A DNA stretch of 64,000 bases from NCBI GenBank assembly GCA_951217055.1, contig OX578282.1, positions 46,744,329 through 46,808,328 on the forward strand. Direction: 5' to 3'. The notes below the pieces were generated by a model. It worked only from the letters and a program-made list of their open reading frames with translations, searched no databases and was not told the origin of the DNA. Shown here piece after piece: positions 46,448-58,290 of this stretch (the stretch's first letter is position 1; each line of letters begins with the position of its first letter). A program made the translations under genes and the position numbers. Source of the DNA: Gerris lacustris. Its lineage: Eukaryota > Arthropoda > Insecta > Hemiptera > Gerridae.

Positions 46448-47240
46448 GAATCTTTCAACACCATTATCTCGGCGTTGAATATAAAGAAGAGTGTGTTAGT
46501 ACCTTTGATTGTCCATAATACAAATCTACAGTTTTAATCCGAGCTTGATGAAATTTTGCACACTTGACCTTTAAAACAAGAGGAAGGTAACTGACTACAT
46601 GAGGTTTCAACCAAAATTTTAGATCTTTTCAACTTGTGCTGCCATATAAAGAAGAGTATACGTAGCTTTTTCTTTTATACAAATCTGCAGTTTTAATCCG
46701 AGCTTGATGAAATTTTGCAATCTTGGCCAACAAAACCAGAGGAAGGTAACTGACTACATGAGATGTTAAAAGAAAAAAGTCTCACTTATACCGGAAACTA
46801 GTCTTGTACCGGTTGCTGGTTTGGTATGACTCACTGCACTCCCATCTTCTAACGTTTAAATTAATATTTTTCAATTTTCGGCACTGATGATGGGGCCCTG
46901 TAGTGGCTGAAAGCTGCTTTGAATTTTATAAAATATATTTTACGTGGATAGACTTTTTTCTTCCAACACTATAAGATGACCTCCACTCAACGCTCCATAT
47001 TTTAACTTAACTGACTACTTGAGGTTTCAATAAATATCGTAGATATTTTTAACTTGGGTTTCCATATAAAGAAGAGTTTATGTGGCTTTTTTTATACAAA
47101 TCTATACAGTTTTAATTCAAGCTCAATAAAATTTTGTCCGTTGACCTCCAAAACAAGAGGAAGGTAACTGTCTACATGAGGTTTCAACCGAAGTTGTAGA
47201 TCTTTTTAAGTTAGGCTACCTTATAAAGAGAAATTTCTTT
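46448..47240 (+). repeat. Tandem repeat S array interrupted by repeat F
   Basis: Three or more units of about 165-175 bp, each with TATAAAGAAGAGT, TTTTATACAAATCT, AGTTTTAATCCGAGCTTGAT, ACAAGAGGAAGGTAACTG and ACATGAGGTTTCAACC, lie head to tail. The last complete unit boundary is interrupted by the F insertion at 46763-47008. Units differ at many sites. It is a small satellite-like array and does not encode anything recognisable. Confidence 0.75.
46763..47008 (+). mobile_element. Repeat F, copy 3, with 15-bp target duplication
   Basis: A 246-bp insertion splits an S unit. AACTGACTACATGAG (46748-46762) is repeated as AACTGACTACTTGAG at 47009-47023, a 15-bp duplication with one mismatch, and S sequence resumes directly after it. 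Such a length is typical of retroposition. Inside are GGCACTGATGATGGGGCC, GTGGCTGAAAGCTGCTTTG, TTTACGTGGATAGAC and ATAAGATGACCTCCAC, the F signature. No frame is present. Confidence 0.75.
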
Positions 47241-49354
47241 ATATGGCATACCATTAAACAGTTTAAAACTTTTATACAACGAGATTTATAAGCGGTCTAA
47301 TTGCTCAGTGTACGAGTAACATTTTATACAAAACATTTATTATATTATTTTATCTATATATAGTTAAAAACAATTATCAGAAATCTAGCCATTTATTAAT
47401 CACATCAATTAAATCAAACATTTATCTCAATTTATCGTAAAAAATAAATCTGACACATTAGATGAATAATGAAAAATAAATCTGCTTGAACACGTGAATG
47501 ATTTATCTTTTACTGGTACTATGTAGTTTATTTTTATGAACATTATTAATATAGTTTGAAATCTGTTACTAATGTTAAAAGTTTTTACTACATATATAAA
47601 ATAAAAATAATTTATAACACAAAAGTTACAAGAGAAGAAAAAGAAACATTATTAGATTCTTGTCCATTAACAATAGCAAATATTTATTCGATTATTGCGA
47701 TGGTCATCAATAAACTGATTATTATAATTTGATACATTATTACCCACAATCAGTTAAACAGAGTTTTGATCGGTTAAAGTCAAGTGGTATTATGCGGTCT
47801 TCATAATAAAATCCGCTATTGTAGTATCAAAATGTACTTATAATATTAACTCTTTGAGTGGTATTCATAAATGAGTTCTAAAACATCTTAGCTTAGTGGT
47901 CAAACTGGTTTTTTGCTAAATACCGGTCAAACCTTACAACTTACTAATAGTTGATCAGTTTTCTGAAGTAATTAATGGCAGAGCTTGATCAGATTAAAAG
48001 ACTCAATATAATTATAGTTTATGTATATATATTTTTTATGTTTTCTAATGTAGCGTGATTGATGGTTGAATCAGATATTATTGTAAATTTTACAATAACT
48101 ATTAAGGTATTCAATAACACAAAGCAAATAAACAGTGAAGACGTAGAAATGAAAAATAAAAATAGAATAAGTTTGTTTCTTGCAACATTTTTTGCGATAA
48201 ATAGTCGTAGAATAATACGGTGTTATGGTGTAGATCGTAGATGTAGAGCAGTGCACCGAATCTTGTATATTTTGGATTGTTTTAAAATAGAAACCAAGGG
48301 GCAGCTAAATATAACTTGCAATCTTTGGGTTAGCCCCAACATCTCTACAAGACGCGTCCCTTCACTTAGATCACGTCTTTTATAATGTAAAAATTACGAC
48401 TTTTATCTTTGATATAAATGTTAATTAATAGGATAAAATAAAACATCAATATTATAAGGAGAACAATAGAATTTAGTAGAACAATGCTAAGCGCACGTAA
48501 TATAGACGTAATAGAAATGTAACAAAGTAAAAAAATAGTTAAGTTCTTTCCCATGAAACTAAAAAATACCATGAAAAAAATACTGGATCATTTTAGAGAT
48601 TATTAGGGTGAAGAGTAGTAAGTACAAGTACAAACTTCTTAACTTATTGAGCGAAAGTAAAAAGGAATTACCTATACAGTCGTTTCTAGTCTATTCATAT
48701 TGACTTCAAAAGATCAACAAGATACTTTTCTCTATACAAATTAAGTCAAAGTAATAATATTCAATTGGTGAAACATTGTTCTTTAATTTAATTGGACAAA
48801 AAGTTCAAAGTGATGGCGCTTTTGGTACAAGAAAGCACGACTTTCATAAAGGCTATAAGACCTCTCCCAAAGCATTTCCCAAGAGAGGAAGCGTAGTGGC
48901 ATTTTAAAACATCCTCTTCACGCTCAAGCCTCTCTTGACAGTCGTTCTTTATTTAAAAAATTCACCCCGAGCCTAGTAGCAGTAGAGGAAGGGGGCAGTT
49001 ACTGTCTGCAAGCGACACGTGGAGACACGACCAACCCCTCAACATCGTATCTAATCAGTCGTTCAGTTTCCCCTTTAGAGGTTTAATTGTACTACGCTAG
49101 AGAAGGGGAAGCCTGCAATAATAGACGAAGCAAAGTATTACCGTTTTCAGAGATTAAGAGGGGTAAGAGTTGATTAAAATATATTATTGTCTGGTTTTCA
49201 GTCGACGTCGACAGAGGGTCCTGTTTCGGACAGCGTAATAAAAACTAAATATTAAAAACTAAATATGGATTACACAATTGATAAATTGGTTTAAATTAAA
49301 AAACTTAAAGAATAGCTAATATATAAATATAATACATAAATATATAGTTTTGCT
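47241..49354. other. No recognisable gene
   Basis: AT-rich. A 108-codon frame at 48059-48385 has no motif that I recognise. The block 48810-49170 is less AT-rich and unexplained. I see no inverted ends or relation to other repeats. Confidence 0.4.
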
Positions 49355-49640
49355 TCAGAGCTCACCGAAGGTAACGGAAGCATTGTGATCATTCTAAAAT
49401 TATTGTAGATCTCTGAATTGAAAAATTCCAAAAAAAGAAATCCATTTGAGACATCAGAGAACATTTTTTGGTCTCGTGTCTGTCTGTCTGTCAGACATTT
49501 TATAACAGCTACTCACCGCACTCTGCGAAACACCTTAAAAACTAATTGTCCGATTTTCATGAAATTCGGATGGTAGGTCATAATTAGTCCCATATCATTT
49601 TCAACCATCTGCTCATATTGGTTTCTCTTCTACTTCTACA
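49355..49640 (-). mobile_element. LINE 3' tail, family D copy 5
   Basis: On the minus strand: CCGAATTTCATGAAAATCGG, ACAATTAGTTTTTAAGG, three GACA units, CACGAGACCAAAAAATG, AGAATGATCACAATGCTTCC and GTTACCTTCGGTGAGCTC. This is the longest non-coding D tail in the window and gives the family order. The wording is that of LINE 3' untranslated regions. Confidence 0.7.
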
Positions 49641-52600
49641 TGCACACCAACCTTTTTTTAATTAGCACCTGTATCTTTTTAATTATACTCAACCGAATTT
49701 TAAGAAAATTGAATGGTCGTAATATTACCTAATTTAACCGTATGCGCACATTAACTAGTGCTAAATTGATACTTTTATTCATGTAAAAAAATTGTCATAT
49801 TTATAATAAATTCCCGGCAAGTACTTGCTACCAAGCTACTAAATTTGGTCATATAAGTTCATATTTCCTACATTGTTTTCGTTTTGTTATTTTTTATTAT
49901 CCTTTAGCATTTTAGGTTTAGGTAGGCATTTATTTGGTTCTTTTTGGGGTAAAATGGCCGCCATTTTGGAAACACGATATAAATTTGCGATCTACTCGTA
50001 AAAAAACACACCCTTACAAAAAACCTTTAAAAAATATAAAAATTGTGTCACCATGGTTAGGCGTACTTTAAATGTATAAAATGTGGCTGCTTTATTTTAA
50101 CTTCCAGAAATATCATTGGCCCACAGAGATGTATATTTATGTATATTTTCCTCATTTTTAGGACTTGACCTAAAAATGAGGGTAGAGGGACATTTTTTGG
50201 GGGGTTTTGTTTTGGTAATGTCAGAGGTAAATTTTGGAAACGCGATATATATTTGGGTTCTACTTTTTAATACCTTAAAAACTAAAAATGATACCCCACT
50301 CAAAATTTAGAAAAAAATAATATTTTGGGAATAGTTCGCAATTGCTCGCGCTGATCGAAGAAATTTTTAGTTAGTAAGTTCGCAACCTTTTTCTTGATTT
50401 TGGACAAAAAAGTTTTAGTTGTATACAAAATTTCAAATCTCTAGCTTAAATTGGTCGAGAGATATAATCGAAGATGCGGACAATAATGGATTGTAAAAAC
50501 ACAACAAAAGTAAAGTACGCGATAGGAAGCGAGGAATCTTTGTATCACACTATTGGCAGACTATATGCTTAAAGGTAATTAATATCAGGCTTGAAGGACG
50601 GGTTTTAAACGTAATTATCTCATCTATATCGTTAATTTAAACAAATTAAACATTTTTATCTTAATATTAAGTGCCTGATCCCTCGTTCTGTTAAAACCCA
50701 ATGCTGTATTGATCGGGAAAAAAACTGGGGAAAAATGAAGTAAAAAATTAATGATAATAGTTTGTGAAATAATAATAACAAAAAGTAATTTTGGTCCCCA
50801 TAATAGCTAAGTTCACTATTTTCAACAATGTATACGTTTTCTGAAATTGGAAAATTAAGTGGTCCAAACCCATGTCTATATGAATCAGGTCTAGAATTAA
50901 ACTGATAAAATGTACTCCACTATGTAGGCCTCCTAAAAGGGGAATGTAATGGAACTGAATGATCAAATTTACATTTTCTATCAGTAAAATGACGGTACAA
51001 ATCTTAGTCAAATAAAACTTTTATTAAATGTTTATAACGCTTCATGATAAGATTATTTTAAAATAAAAAAGGAATTGCTGAATAATGTAGGGTTCGAGAA
51101 AGGAAACAATCTGAAATTATTACAAAGGTAAAGGTCGGACCTCAAGTCTGGCCTTTTTATAAACCTATTATGTTTCAAGTCCATTTCAGCGTAAACTTTT
51201 CCTCTAAATAAGCTTTTCAACTTCGACCTTAAACTTGTGAAATAGCCAACTTGTTTAAGTCTCACTTTTTACCCTTTGGAATTTTAAACTTATTACTTGA
51301 TATATTTTTATTATTAAAGTATAACTTTATTTTTTCTTTTCCCCTACTTCATCCTCTTTCATGTTTTAAATCGATGTTTAATAAACGTAAATCAGATTGA
51401 GGCTTCTGCAGGTTCTGCTGGAGAGCTTTGATCAATACAAAGTGGATAGATGTAGGACCCTTCATACATCCAATGATGTGGTTGGTCATTTGCATGGCAC
51501 GTGTCTTAGCTTTCTGAAAATTGAACACAGATTTATTGATATTTGAATCCTGGATCTAGAGATTTTCTTTGGCAGACTATTCCTTTAAGATTAAGACAAT
51601 GATTGAGTTTCCTAATTGTCAGCTACACCATTATTGACCATGCTCAATGCTACAAAATTTCTTAAAACCAATAATGATTTAACCACCGATATTCAGAGTT
51701 TTTTTAATTTATTTTATTCTTCTTCTCCTATTAAGTACCCCTTCCCTATAGATTTTGAACAATTAAAAAATAGTCTAAATCAAATACCTTCTAACAGAGG
51801 TTTCAAGAAACTAATACATAAATGTAACTAAACATAATTAAATTCACAATATCATTCTTAACCATACTTATACTTATCAATGTTTAAAGGTTGATTTGTG
51901 ACAATATCCCACTTATTTTTTTAATAATTTTTGGAAAATCCAAAATGGCCGCCATTAACAAAACTTAATAATTAATAACAATATTTTTTTCGGATCGATA
52001 TATATATATTTTTTTTTTTTACAAAAATTAAATTAATTTTCCCGTAATTTATTAATCATTGTACCAACTAAGTTTCAACTCAATTAAATATGTAACTGAT
52101 TTTAATCATTTGTTGGAACATTCATAATTGCCGCCGTTCCTAAGGAACAAATTAAAATCTGGCTCCACTACATTTTTTCCATGTTTAAGAACTTAGAACA
52201 TTAAGAGTGCCAGCTTACTTAATTTGAAGAGGCCTTATATGAAAGACCTAGAAAGACAAATATACTTTGATTAATATATATACACAAAAAGCTAATTCTA
52301 AGTCAATGCAACATTCTAAAGAATTATTTAAAAAAAGTTAAACAAATTATTTTTTATTAAAAAATGTAATTTATAAATAATGGTAGTCATTTGAATGGCT
52401 TAATTCTAAATGAAGGTCGCTTCATCAAGGTTTTATCTGCATAATCACAGCTCTAAAAACAAGGCCTCGAAAATTGACGCACCTTAAATTACCTTATAAT
52501 CTTACACATGGTTTTACTATTTGCATTCTTTTCAGGGAATTTGCTGTAATATTTACTTCTTTACCACTTATTATTCCATATTTATCATATACTCTACCTA

Positions 52601-53282
52601 TATTTTCATTACGGAGAATTTAGGTCTAATTAGCTGTATTTAAATAGAAAGAGGGCCATGTTTTACCAGTCACTTTTAAAGAGTGGAAATTTAAGGGTCC
52701 TTTCCTAAAATCCCCCTTTCATCCTTGCATGAAATGAAGGGTGTATAACAAGCTAGAACATAACCCTTTTTAAGAATATAGTAGTGATGCATGTAAATAT
52801 AAATACAAAGCTATCTGCTTCTCCTACTGAAGAATACTTCAGAGGAGAAGCAGAGAGAAATTTCCCACTATTAAATACAAACTTCATTCAAGTTATTTTT
52901 CATTAAGCGTGAATTATACAGAAGAATCTTGAATAGATTAAAACAACCCAAATAATTAAAGCTTCCTTTACTTTATGATAATTCTAATACTAATTATATA
53001 TCTATTAATTAAATGATATATTATATAAAAAAAAATATATATATATGTATATTTTATATATTATTATTAAAATGATTATATTCGATATTTAATATGTGTA
53101 CACGAGCTTTCACAACAAGGTTTTTCCTTCTTGGAGGCTCTTTTGATTTTGTTTTTGATATTAACTTGTTAAATTCTAATTATTTATGTAAGAAATTGTA
53201 ATTTATAATTATTCTATGTGAATTTGTAAATATGTTTATGTTTAAAATAAAAAAATAAAAATTGGTGAAAAATAATTGAAAA
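49641..53282. other. No gene; short internal repeats
   Basis: AAAATGGCCGCCATTTT (49951-49967), a 17-base palindrome, is partly repeated at 51942-51956. ATTTTGGAAAC.CGATATA.A (49963-49988) recurs at about 50230-50255. A 71-codon frame at 51616-51831 is unassigned. TA runs occur near 53030-53048. Confidence 0.5.
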
Positions 53283-53283
53283 T

Positions 53284-53321
53284 TTATTATTTTCCTACTA
53301 TAGGTAGTGAGGAAAATAATA
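53284..53321. repeat. Palindromic repeat K, copy 1
   Basis: TTATTATTTTCCT pairs with AGGAAAATAATAA around ACTATAGGTAGTG. The core TTTTCCTACTATAGGTAGTG recurs at 59927-59946. Confidence 0.65.
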
Positions 53322-54830
53322 AATAAATAAGCTTAATTAATTAGTAATGGTAAACAACGCCAGAAGCAAATCAAATTTTAAGAAAAATATTATTAATATA
53401 TTGTCAAACCACTTTTATCGATCGCAAAAAATATAGTACATAATAATAATAAACATTATTTCAATTTAACAATCGTATAAAGTATGTAATAAACACATAA
53501 AACTTCTAAGGCTGGGCATTAAACTGATTAGATACCTAATTCGTTTATTGAGTTATTTTCATTTTACTTGTGGAATTTCCATTTCTAATCAACTCTCCAT
53601 TATTAACTTTTTATTATTAAATTCATTCCAACAACAATTTCATTTTTTATAAATTAATAATTCTCACAGTTATGCATTTTATTTAAACTAATAAGTATAG
53701 GTGTAAGTTGTAAGCAATTTAATATTTATATGGTATTATCACGAGTAACAATAGAATGAGAGGTGATAAATAAGGAACGCTAGAGAAGAATTCAGAATAG
53801 TTGAAGACATGGTTTAATTAGTGAAGTTTCTCTATTGAGTTGTGAGAACTCTCCCTAGAGTTCGTCCATTCCATTCAAATACTTAACGGGGCTCTTCGCT
53901 TTCCAAATCTTCAACAAATATCTTCCTTTCAAACCAACACCAATATTTACCTCACAATAGTTTTTTTTTAAACAAAATATTAACATAAGACCGTTATAAG
54001 AAAACGTCCCTTTAACTGTGTATGGTGGTTGTGCGTTGTGACTTATGCGTTCATTTGCTAAATTAAAATTAAATGATAAGTTGATTCGTAGGATTATTGA
54101 TTTTTAATGAAATTATAAAATAGCAAATAAAATCTTAACTTACTGAAATACTAAGCAATCACACCAAATCTTAAAAGTAAATCGTTGCTAACTCACCTGT
54201 AACACGAAAAGAACACAAAAAATTAATAATAAATAATAAAAAAATCAATCATAATATAATATGATAAACGAATTAATTTAAAAAATAAGAGGCCTATAGA
54301 TTGCTCGCGTCCAATCACATATACTATAAGATGTTAAGCTTATATAGCCTATTATTGTCTAATGTATTTAATCCCTCCCCCCCCCCTTAAATCTGTCCTT
54401 TTTAATATATATTAAAATTGTTGTTTCATGAATAAAAGTATCAATTTAGTTGCAGTTATTATGTAGGCTACAACGTAGCTACATTCAACTAACGAGAAGT
54501 GTATGTTTACAATCTTTGAGCTCGATACTCAATAAAGCTCAACCTCACTTAACTCCTATATAAATAGGAGGTAATTTTGTTAATAAGAGTAAAATAATAC
54601 TTTCTTTTTGATGATCTATGCTAGGTGCGCTAGTTTATTATTTTTTTAAAAAATATTTTGTACATAAAAACCTTATACCTAAATACATTTTTGAAACATT
54701 TTTAACAAAAAACTAACTTTTTTCTTATCATATTAACTTAAAAAAAAAAAAATCAACCATTTATTTTTTACAGGTCGTTGAGTGAAGAGCAAAATGTATT
54801 TGGTAATTATTTTGGCCCTGGGTCATAGCC
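53322..54830. other. No recognisable gene
   Basis: AT-rich sequence with a C-run at 54376-54386 and A-runs near 54738-54752. Confidence 0.5.
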
Positions 54831-55272
54831 ATTTACGTACCTAGAGCAGTAAGGGCGTTATTAAAGGCCAAGGGCGAAGTTTGAAAGCACGAGTGCGATT
54901 AACGCCCGAGGCCTGTCATTTCGCTTACTGCTCGTGGTGCGTACACTATTTTATCGCCCACCACATGTAAACTAATTACTAAACATGCAAACTATTTTGC
55001 CGTAATCTTCAAAACAATAAATGCATATTAAGGTTACATCAGTACCAAAACAAACCGCAGTTATAAAAATATTGATTGTTACTAATTGAACAGCTGACGC
55101 TGAGAACTACTAGCGCTTCCTGCACGCCGCGGCCCGGCCAGGAAGCGGCCGCTTCTCGAACTACTAGCGGCCCTGTAAAGATAAAGCATGCATTTTTACA
55201 GGCCCCAGGGCTGTAAAATGGAACTTTACCGGCCGCTCAGGATAGGAATGTTTACAAAAGGAGGGCGATAAA
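54831..55272 (+). mobile_element. Composite palindromic element Y2
   Basis: About 442 bp beginning ATTTACGTACCTAGAGCAG. The first part is a palindrome ending TCGCTTACTGCTCGTGGTGC. The second is bounded by TATTTTATCGCCCACC and GGAGGGCGATAAA, with the GC-rich core GCCGCGGCCCGGCCAGG between. It is nearly colinear with Y1 in opposite orientation over its full length. The next base run leads straight into the LINE ORF fragment at 55284, so one of the two interrupted or truncated the other. Confidence 0.75.
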
Positions 55273-55283
55273 TTAATTTAAAT

Positions 55284-55595
55284 TTGTGTGATGCTAGTCT
55301 CTTGTTCAAACTAAGAGGTGAACTTGAAGCCTTAATAGTGTGCTTTGGGGAGCAAGAGAACAAGATAAAGAACAATGCAAATCATGCTCTTAGTGTCCAA
55401 GAAAGTCTTTTCCATTTTTTGACTCAATGCCCCGCTGACAACAGTCTCAGGAATAAGGTATATTGTGGATTTTCAATTCCAGGGTTTGCAATGGTAGACT
55501 ATTTTATTAACGACTACGACTATAAAGCTAATCTTAAGTTTGCTTGTCAAGCTCTTAAAATTCGCTCCACTTTCCTAGAGCTAAGTGATACTTAA
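55284..55595 (+). pseudogene. Non-LTR retrotransposon (LINE) ORF C-terminus
   Basis: The 103-codon frame includes FKLRGELEALIVCFGEQENK, then ESLFHFLTQCP, and later LKFACQALKIRSTFLE. This is the layout found after the reverse transcriptase domain in many insect LINEs: a Leu-Arg-Gly-Glu lead, a Cys-rich segment ending E..HFL..CP, an Arg a few residues on, then a basic C-terminal helix. The first Cys pair has lost one Cys and there appears to be an insertion in the Cys loop, so it is decayed. The RT and endonuclease parts are absent, with Y2 sitting where they should be. The family D tail follows. Confidence 0.75.
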
Positions 55596-55862
55596 CCTCG
55601 CTTCCTCTTTGTGTACTTAAATGTGACCAACAATTATAACATGAACATGACCTACTATGTGGCTCTTTATGGCCTACTATCCAAATTTCATTAAAATTGG
55701 ACGAGCAGCTTTTAAGATATATTAGTTCGCAAAAATGTTGCACATACACGAGACCAAAAATGAACACTGATGTCTGAAACGGATTTCTGTCTTAGATTTT
55801 TTAAATTTGGAGACATAAAAAATTATCCCTCTTCAAAACAATCACATACCTTCCGGTATGTG
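55596..55862 (+). mobile_element. LINE 3' tail, family D copy 6 (linked to ORF)
   Basis: Directly after the LINE stop codon come CCAAATTTCATTAAAATTGG, GAGCAGCTTTTAAG, AGTTCGCAAAAATGTTG, CACGAGACCAAAAATGAAC and AAACGGATTTCT. This links the D tails scattered over the window to a LINE. Near the end CACATACC-TTCC-GGTATGTG (55843-55862) forms an 8-bp hairpin. Confidence 0.75.
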
Positions 55863-57294
55863 TATGTTAGCTTGGAAGTAATGTATAAATTAATTTTGGA
55901 AATCCCTAAAAACAATCGATAAACAAGTCAAAAACTAAGCGAATTACAAATCAACAAGTACGAAGTACGCACCTTAGTTAGCACTTAAAATTCAAGAGAG
56001 CAAGATTCGTCGACAAGGAAATGATGTTGGTCATTCTCTGTTCCCCACAAACTCAAACATTATCTTTCCCATATCACTCAACACGTTTAAATTTAAAAAC
56101 AATTTCTGACTGAGGAACAAAGAGGTTAAACAGAGTTTGCTGTTTTTTAATTTATATTTTCCCCATGGTTTATACTGAGTTTTTTTTTTTTTTTAAATAA
56201 AATATACAACTTTGTATACTCGTGCTAGGTAATTTCCATTATACACCTAAGTATCTCTAATAAGATAATAGGGGCTTCAAAGTGCATTGAGTAGGTTCTA
56301 GTAAAGGATAGTACGGTTGTGCTCGACTTGGCCGGGGCACTACCGTGCTCCCAGATTTTCTTTAATAGCAAAAAATCATTAGGAGTTGAAAAGGGTTTAA
56401 AAAAAAATTATCAGAAAATGTAGTATCCTTATCCATTCTTCAAAATTAAGTTGAGTAGATACGTCACTAGAAGTTTACCTTAGCGATGTTATTGTGAAAT
56501 AATTAGCTAATTATGTTAAAAGGTAGACAATTGGAATTTACTAGTGAGTCAATGTCAATAGTATATTATCAGTAGAGAAGGAGCTATCAGGATGTTATGG
56601 AGATACGAGTAAAGCCGAGTCAGTTAGCTCGGCTAGGCGAGATGCTATCTACTGAGTGACCTGGTTTGAGTACGTTGCCACTCCACCATCCTCACATACG
56701 CTAGCAGTTAGATCTACAGCGAGTTCCATAGCTACGTCACAAAAGAAGAGGCGAACTTAGGGGTGACCTAGGAAAATTTACTTAGATGCGTTATTTATAA
56801 CATTTCCGCGACTCCATATTGTTACTTTTCCTTATCTTTAAAGAAAGAAAGTATTGTTCTCACCCGAGATTTCAACGGAATTATCCATTTTGGGTATTTT
56901 TAAAACAGTTTGAGTGGTTTTTAGCTGGATGTCTGAGTGCGCTACTTCTGATGCGTATCTGCCCGGAAAAGCATAAATTTGTGAGGGCATTAACCCATTT
57001 TGCTGAGTCAGCGAAAATTTCGAAATTCGTTAAAAATCGGAATATTTTTCGATTGCGCTGAAATAACCACAAATCATACCTATAAGCCAAAGATTTCTAC
57101 TGAATTCCGTATAAATATCTTCCTCCTTTTTGAAAATATCGAATTTTGAACTTTAAAATTTCAATTCTAAATAAATGGGTCCTCCTTTAGATTTTTACTC
57201 CCTAATGTTTTATTACAATATAAATGGATATAATAATTATATCTAATATCTACACGTCTTTATTTAAATAAGTATTAAGACAAAGGGATATTCA
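55863..57294. other. No recognisable gene
   Basis: AT-rich. Between 56300 and 56750 base composition is more even (GACTTGGCCGGGGCACTAC, TACTGAGTGACCTGG), but no inverted ends or domain are visible. An 80-codon frame at 56819-57061 is overlapped on the other strand. Confidence 0.4.
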
Positions 57295-57405
57295 GGTCCA
57301 ATGTACTTTGGGACACAGGAATATCACACTTCTGTTTTTATAAGGGGAGTACCAGTCTAAAGAAAAACATTCCGTACACCTTCTTTAGATTGTCACTCTC
57401 TTCTG
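57295..57405 (+). repeat. Dispersed repeat G, copy 1
   Basis: GTCCAATGTACTTTGGGACA, GGAATATCACACTTCTG, CAGTCTAAA and ACACCTTCTTTAGATTGTCA match the reverse complement of 59965-60069. The word CTTCTGTTTTTATAAGGGGA is repeated again at about 57400-57420. Confidence 0.65.
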
Positions 57406-57494
57406 TTTTTATAAGGGGACTAACAGTCTAAAAAAGTAGCAATAAATGACCTAATAACTAGGCATCGCGTGGCTCTATCATTGAAGCGAGCGTA

Positions 57495-57749
57495 ATGGAT
57501 AATCATGATTTGATATTTGAAGAATATGCTAGTAATAAAGAGGGGGTCGTGCAGAGGGGGAGAAGGAGAAGGGTTATTCTACTATTCCTTAACTTCTCTA
57601 CACGTCCCGGCCATTCCAGTCCAATTATTATAAAATGTATCACTTCGCTACGCAACAACTACTGCATGTATCAAGTCGAAATTTTACATGCCTGTCTGAA
57701 TTGTGCATTAGGCGGTGTATATGAAGTTTTATTAAAATCGTTACGTTAG
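57495..57749 (+). other. Unassigned 84-codon open frame
   Basis: Begins MDNHDLIFEEYASNKEGVVQ and has a short RGRRRR basic run. I recognise no family. Its upstream GAAGCGAGCGTAATGG and the GCTTACGCTCGCTTCAAC at 58350 are inverted relatives, so the frame may sit inside a larger element containing repeat E copy 2. Confidence 0.25.
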
Positions 57750-57780
57750 AACGTAAGATATCGGTAAAAAGGTTGTTTTC

Positions 57781-58290
57781 TCTATTTTAAACGTTTAGGG
57801 CCGCTTTGATAGTTTTAGCGATCTTTATTAATTCATAGCGGAGTCGTTGTTGGATTTACTAAGAAATGTTACTCAATTTTTAAGTTTTTGGTAGTTTTCA
57901 TACTACAGAAAGTTAAATTTTAATTTAAATCAAATTATAATTATTATTAACTACGGGAAACAGACAGTGAAAAATACACTCCATCCCGGCGCTGGAGTGT
58001 ATTTTTCACTGTCTGTTTCCCGTAGTTAATAATAATTATAATTTGATTTAAATTAATAAGAAATGTTACTTGAAAAAAAATGTTCGTCTCAGTGAATAGT
58101 TGATGATTGATTTTTTCCGTCCTGAAATTCCAATTTTAAATTTGAAGCTCACGTTTACGCGAGTATTGCGCGCGAACTCTTGGACGGATCACGCTGTCCA
58201 ACGAACTTAGCCTGAGTATTAGTAAAAGGAACATGTATACCAAATTTCAACTAAGTCGGTCAACTTTTACTCAAGTCATCATCGGACACG
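57781..58290 (+). mobile_element. Repeat E, copy 2, split by a hairpin element
   Basis: The same ordered words as at 30455-30780: TCTATTTTAAACGTTT, TTTAGCGATCTTTA, CATAGCGG.GTCG, then after the insertion TTGCGCGCGAACTC, CCAACGAACTTAGCC and CAAATTTCAACTAA. Soon after the end come ACACAGACAGACA units, as in LINE tails. Confidence 0.65.
57874..58056. mobile_element. Hairpin element with perfect 64-bp arms and 14-bp target duplication
   Basis: TAAGAAATGTTACT stands at 57860-57873 and 58057-58070. Between them are a 46-bp lead and a palindrome whose arms, 57920-57983 and 57993-58056, are fully complementary around TCCCGGCGC. The flanking sequence is continuous repeat E. The arm (AACTACGGGAAACAGACAGT) is related to the fold-back at 5574-5776, which encloses a tRNA-like sequence. 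A 14-bp duplication suggests target-primed integration, unusual for a hairpin. Perfect arms suggest it is very young, or an artefact. Confidence 0.75.

Noticed and set aside
46448..47240. S units considered as a CRISPR-like array
   Set aside because: The units are about 170 bp, contiguous and variable, without short identical repeats separated by unique spacers, and the DNA is eukaryotic.
51616..51831. 71-codon frame considered as a LINE connector region
   Set aside because: The resemblance is limited to a few aromatic residues; there is no catalytic or zinc motif and no adjacent tail.
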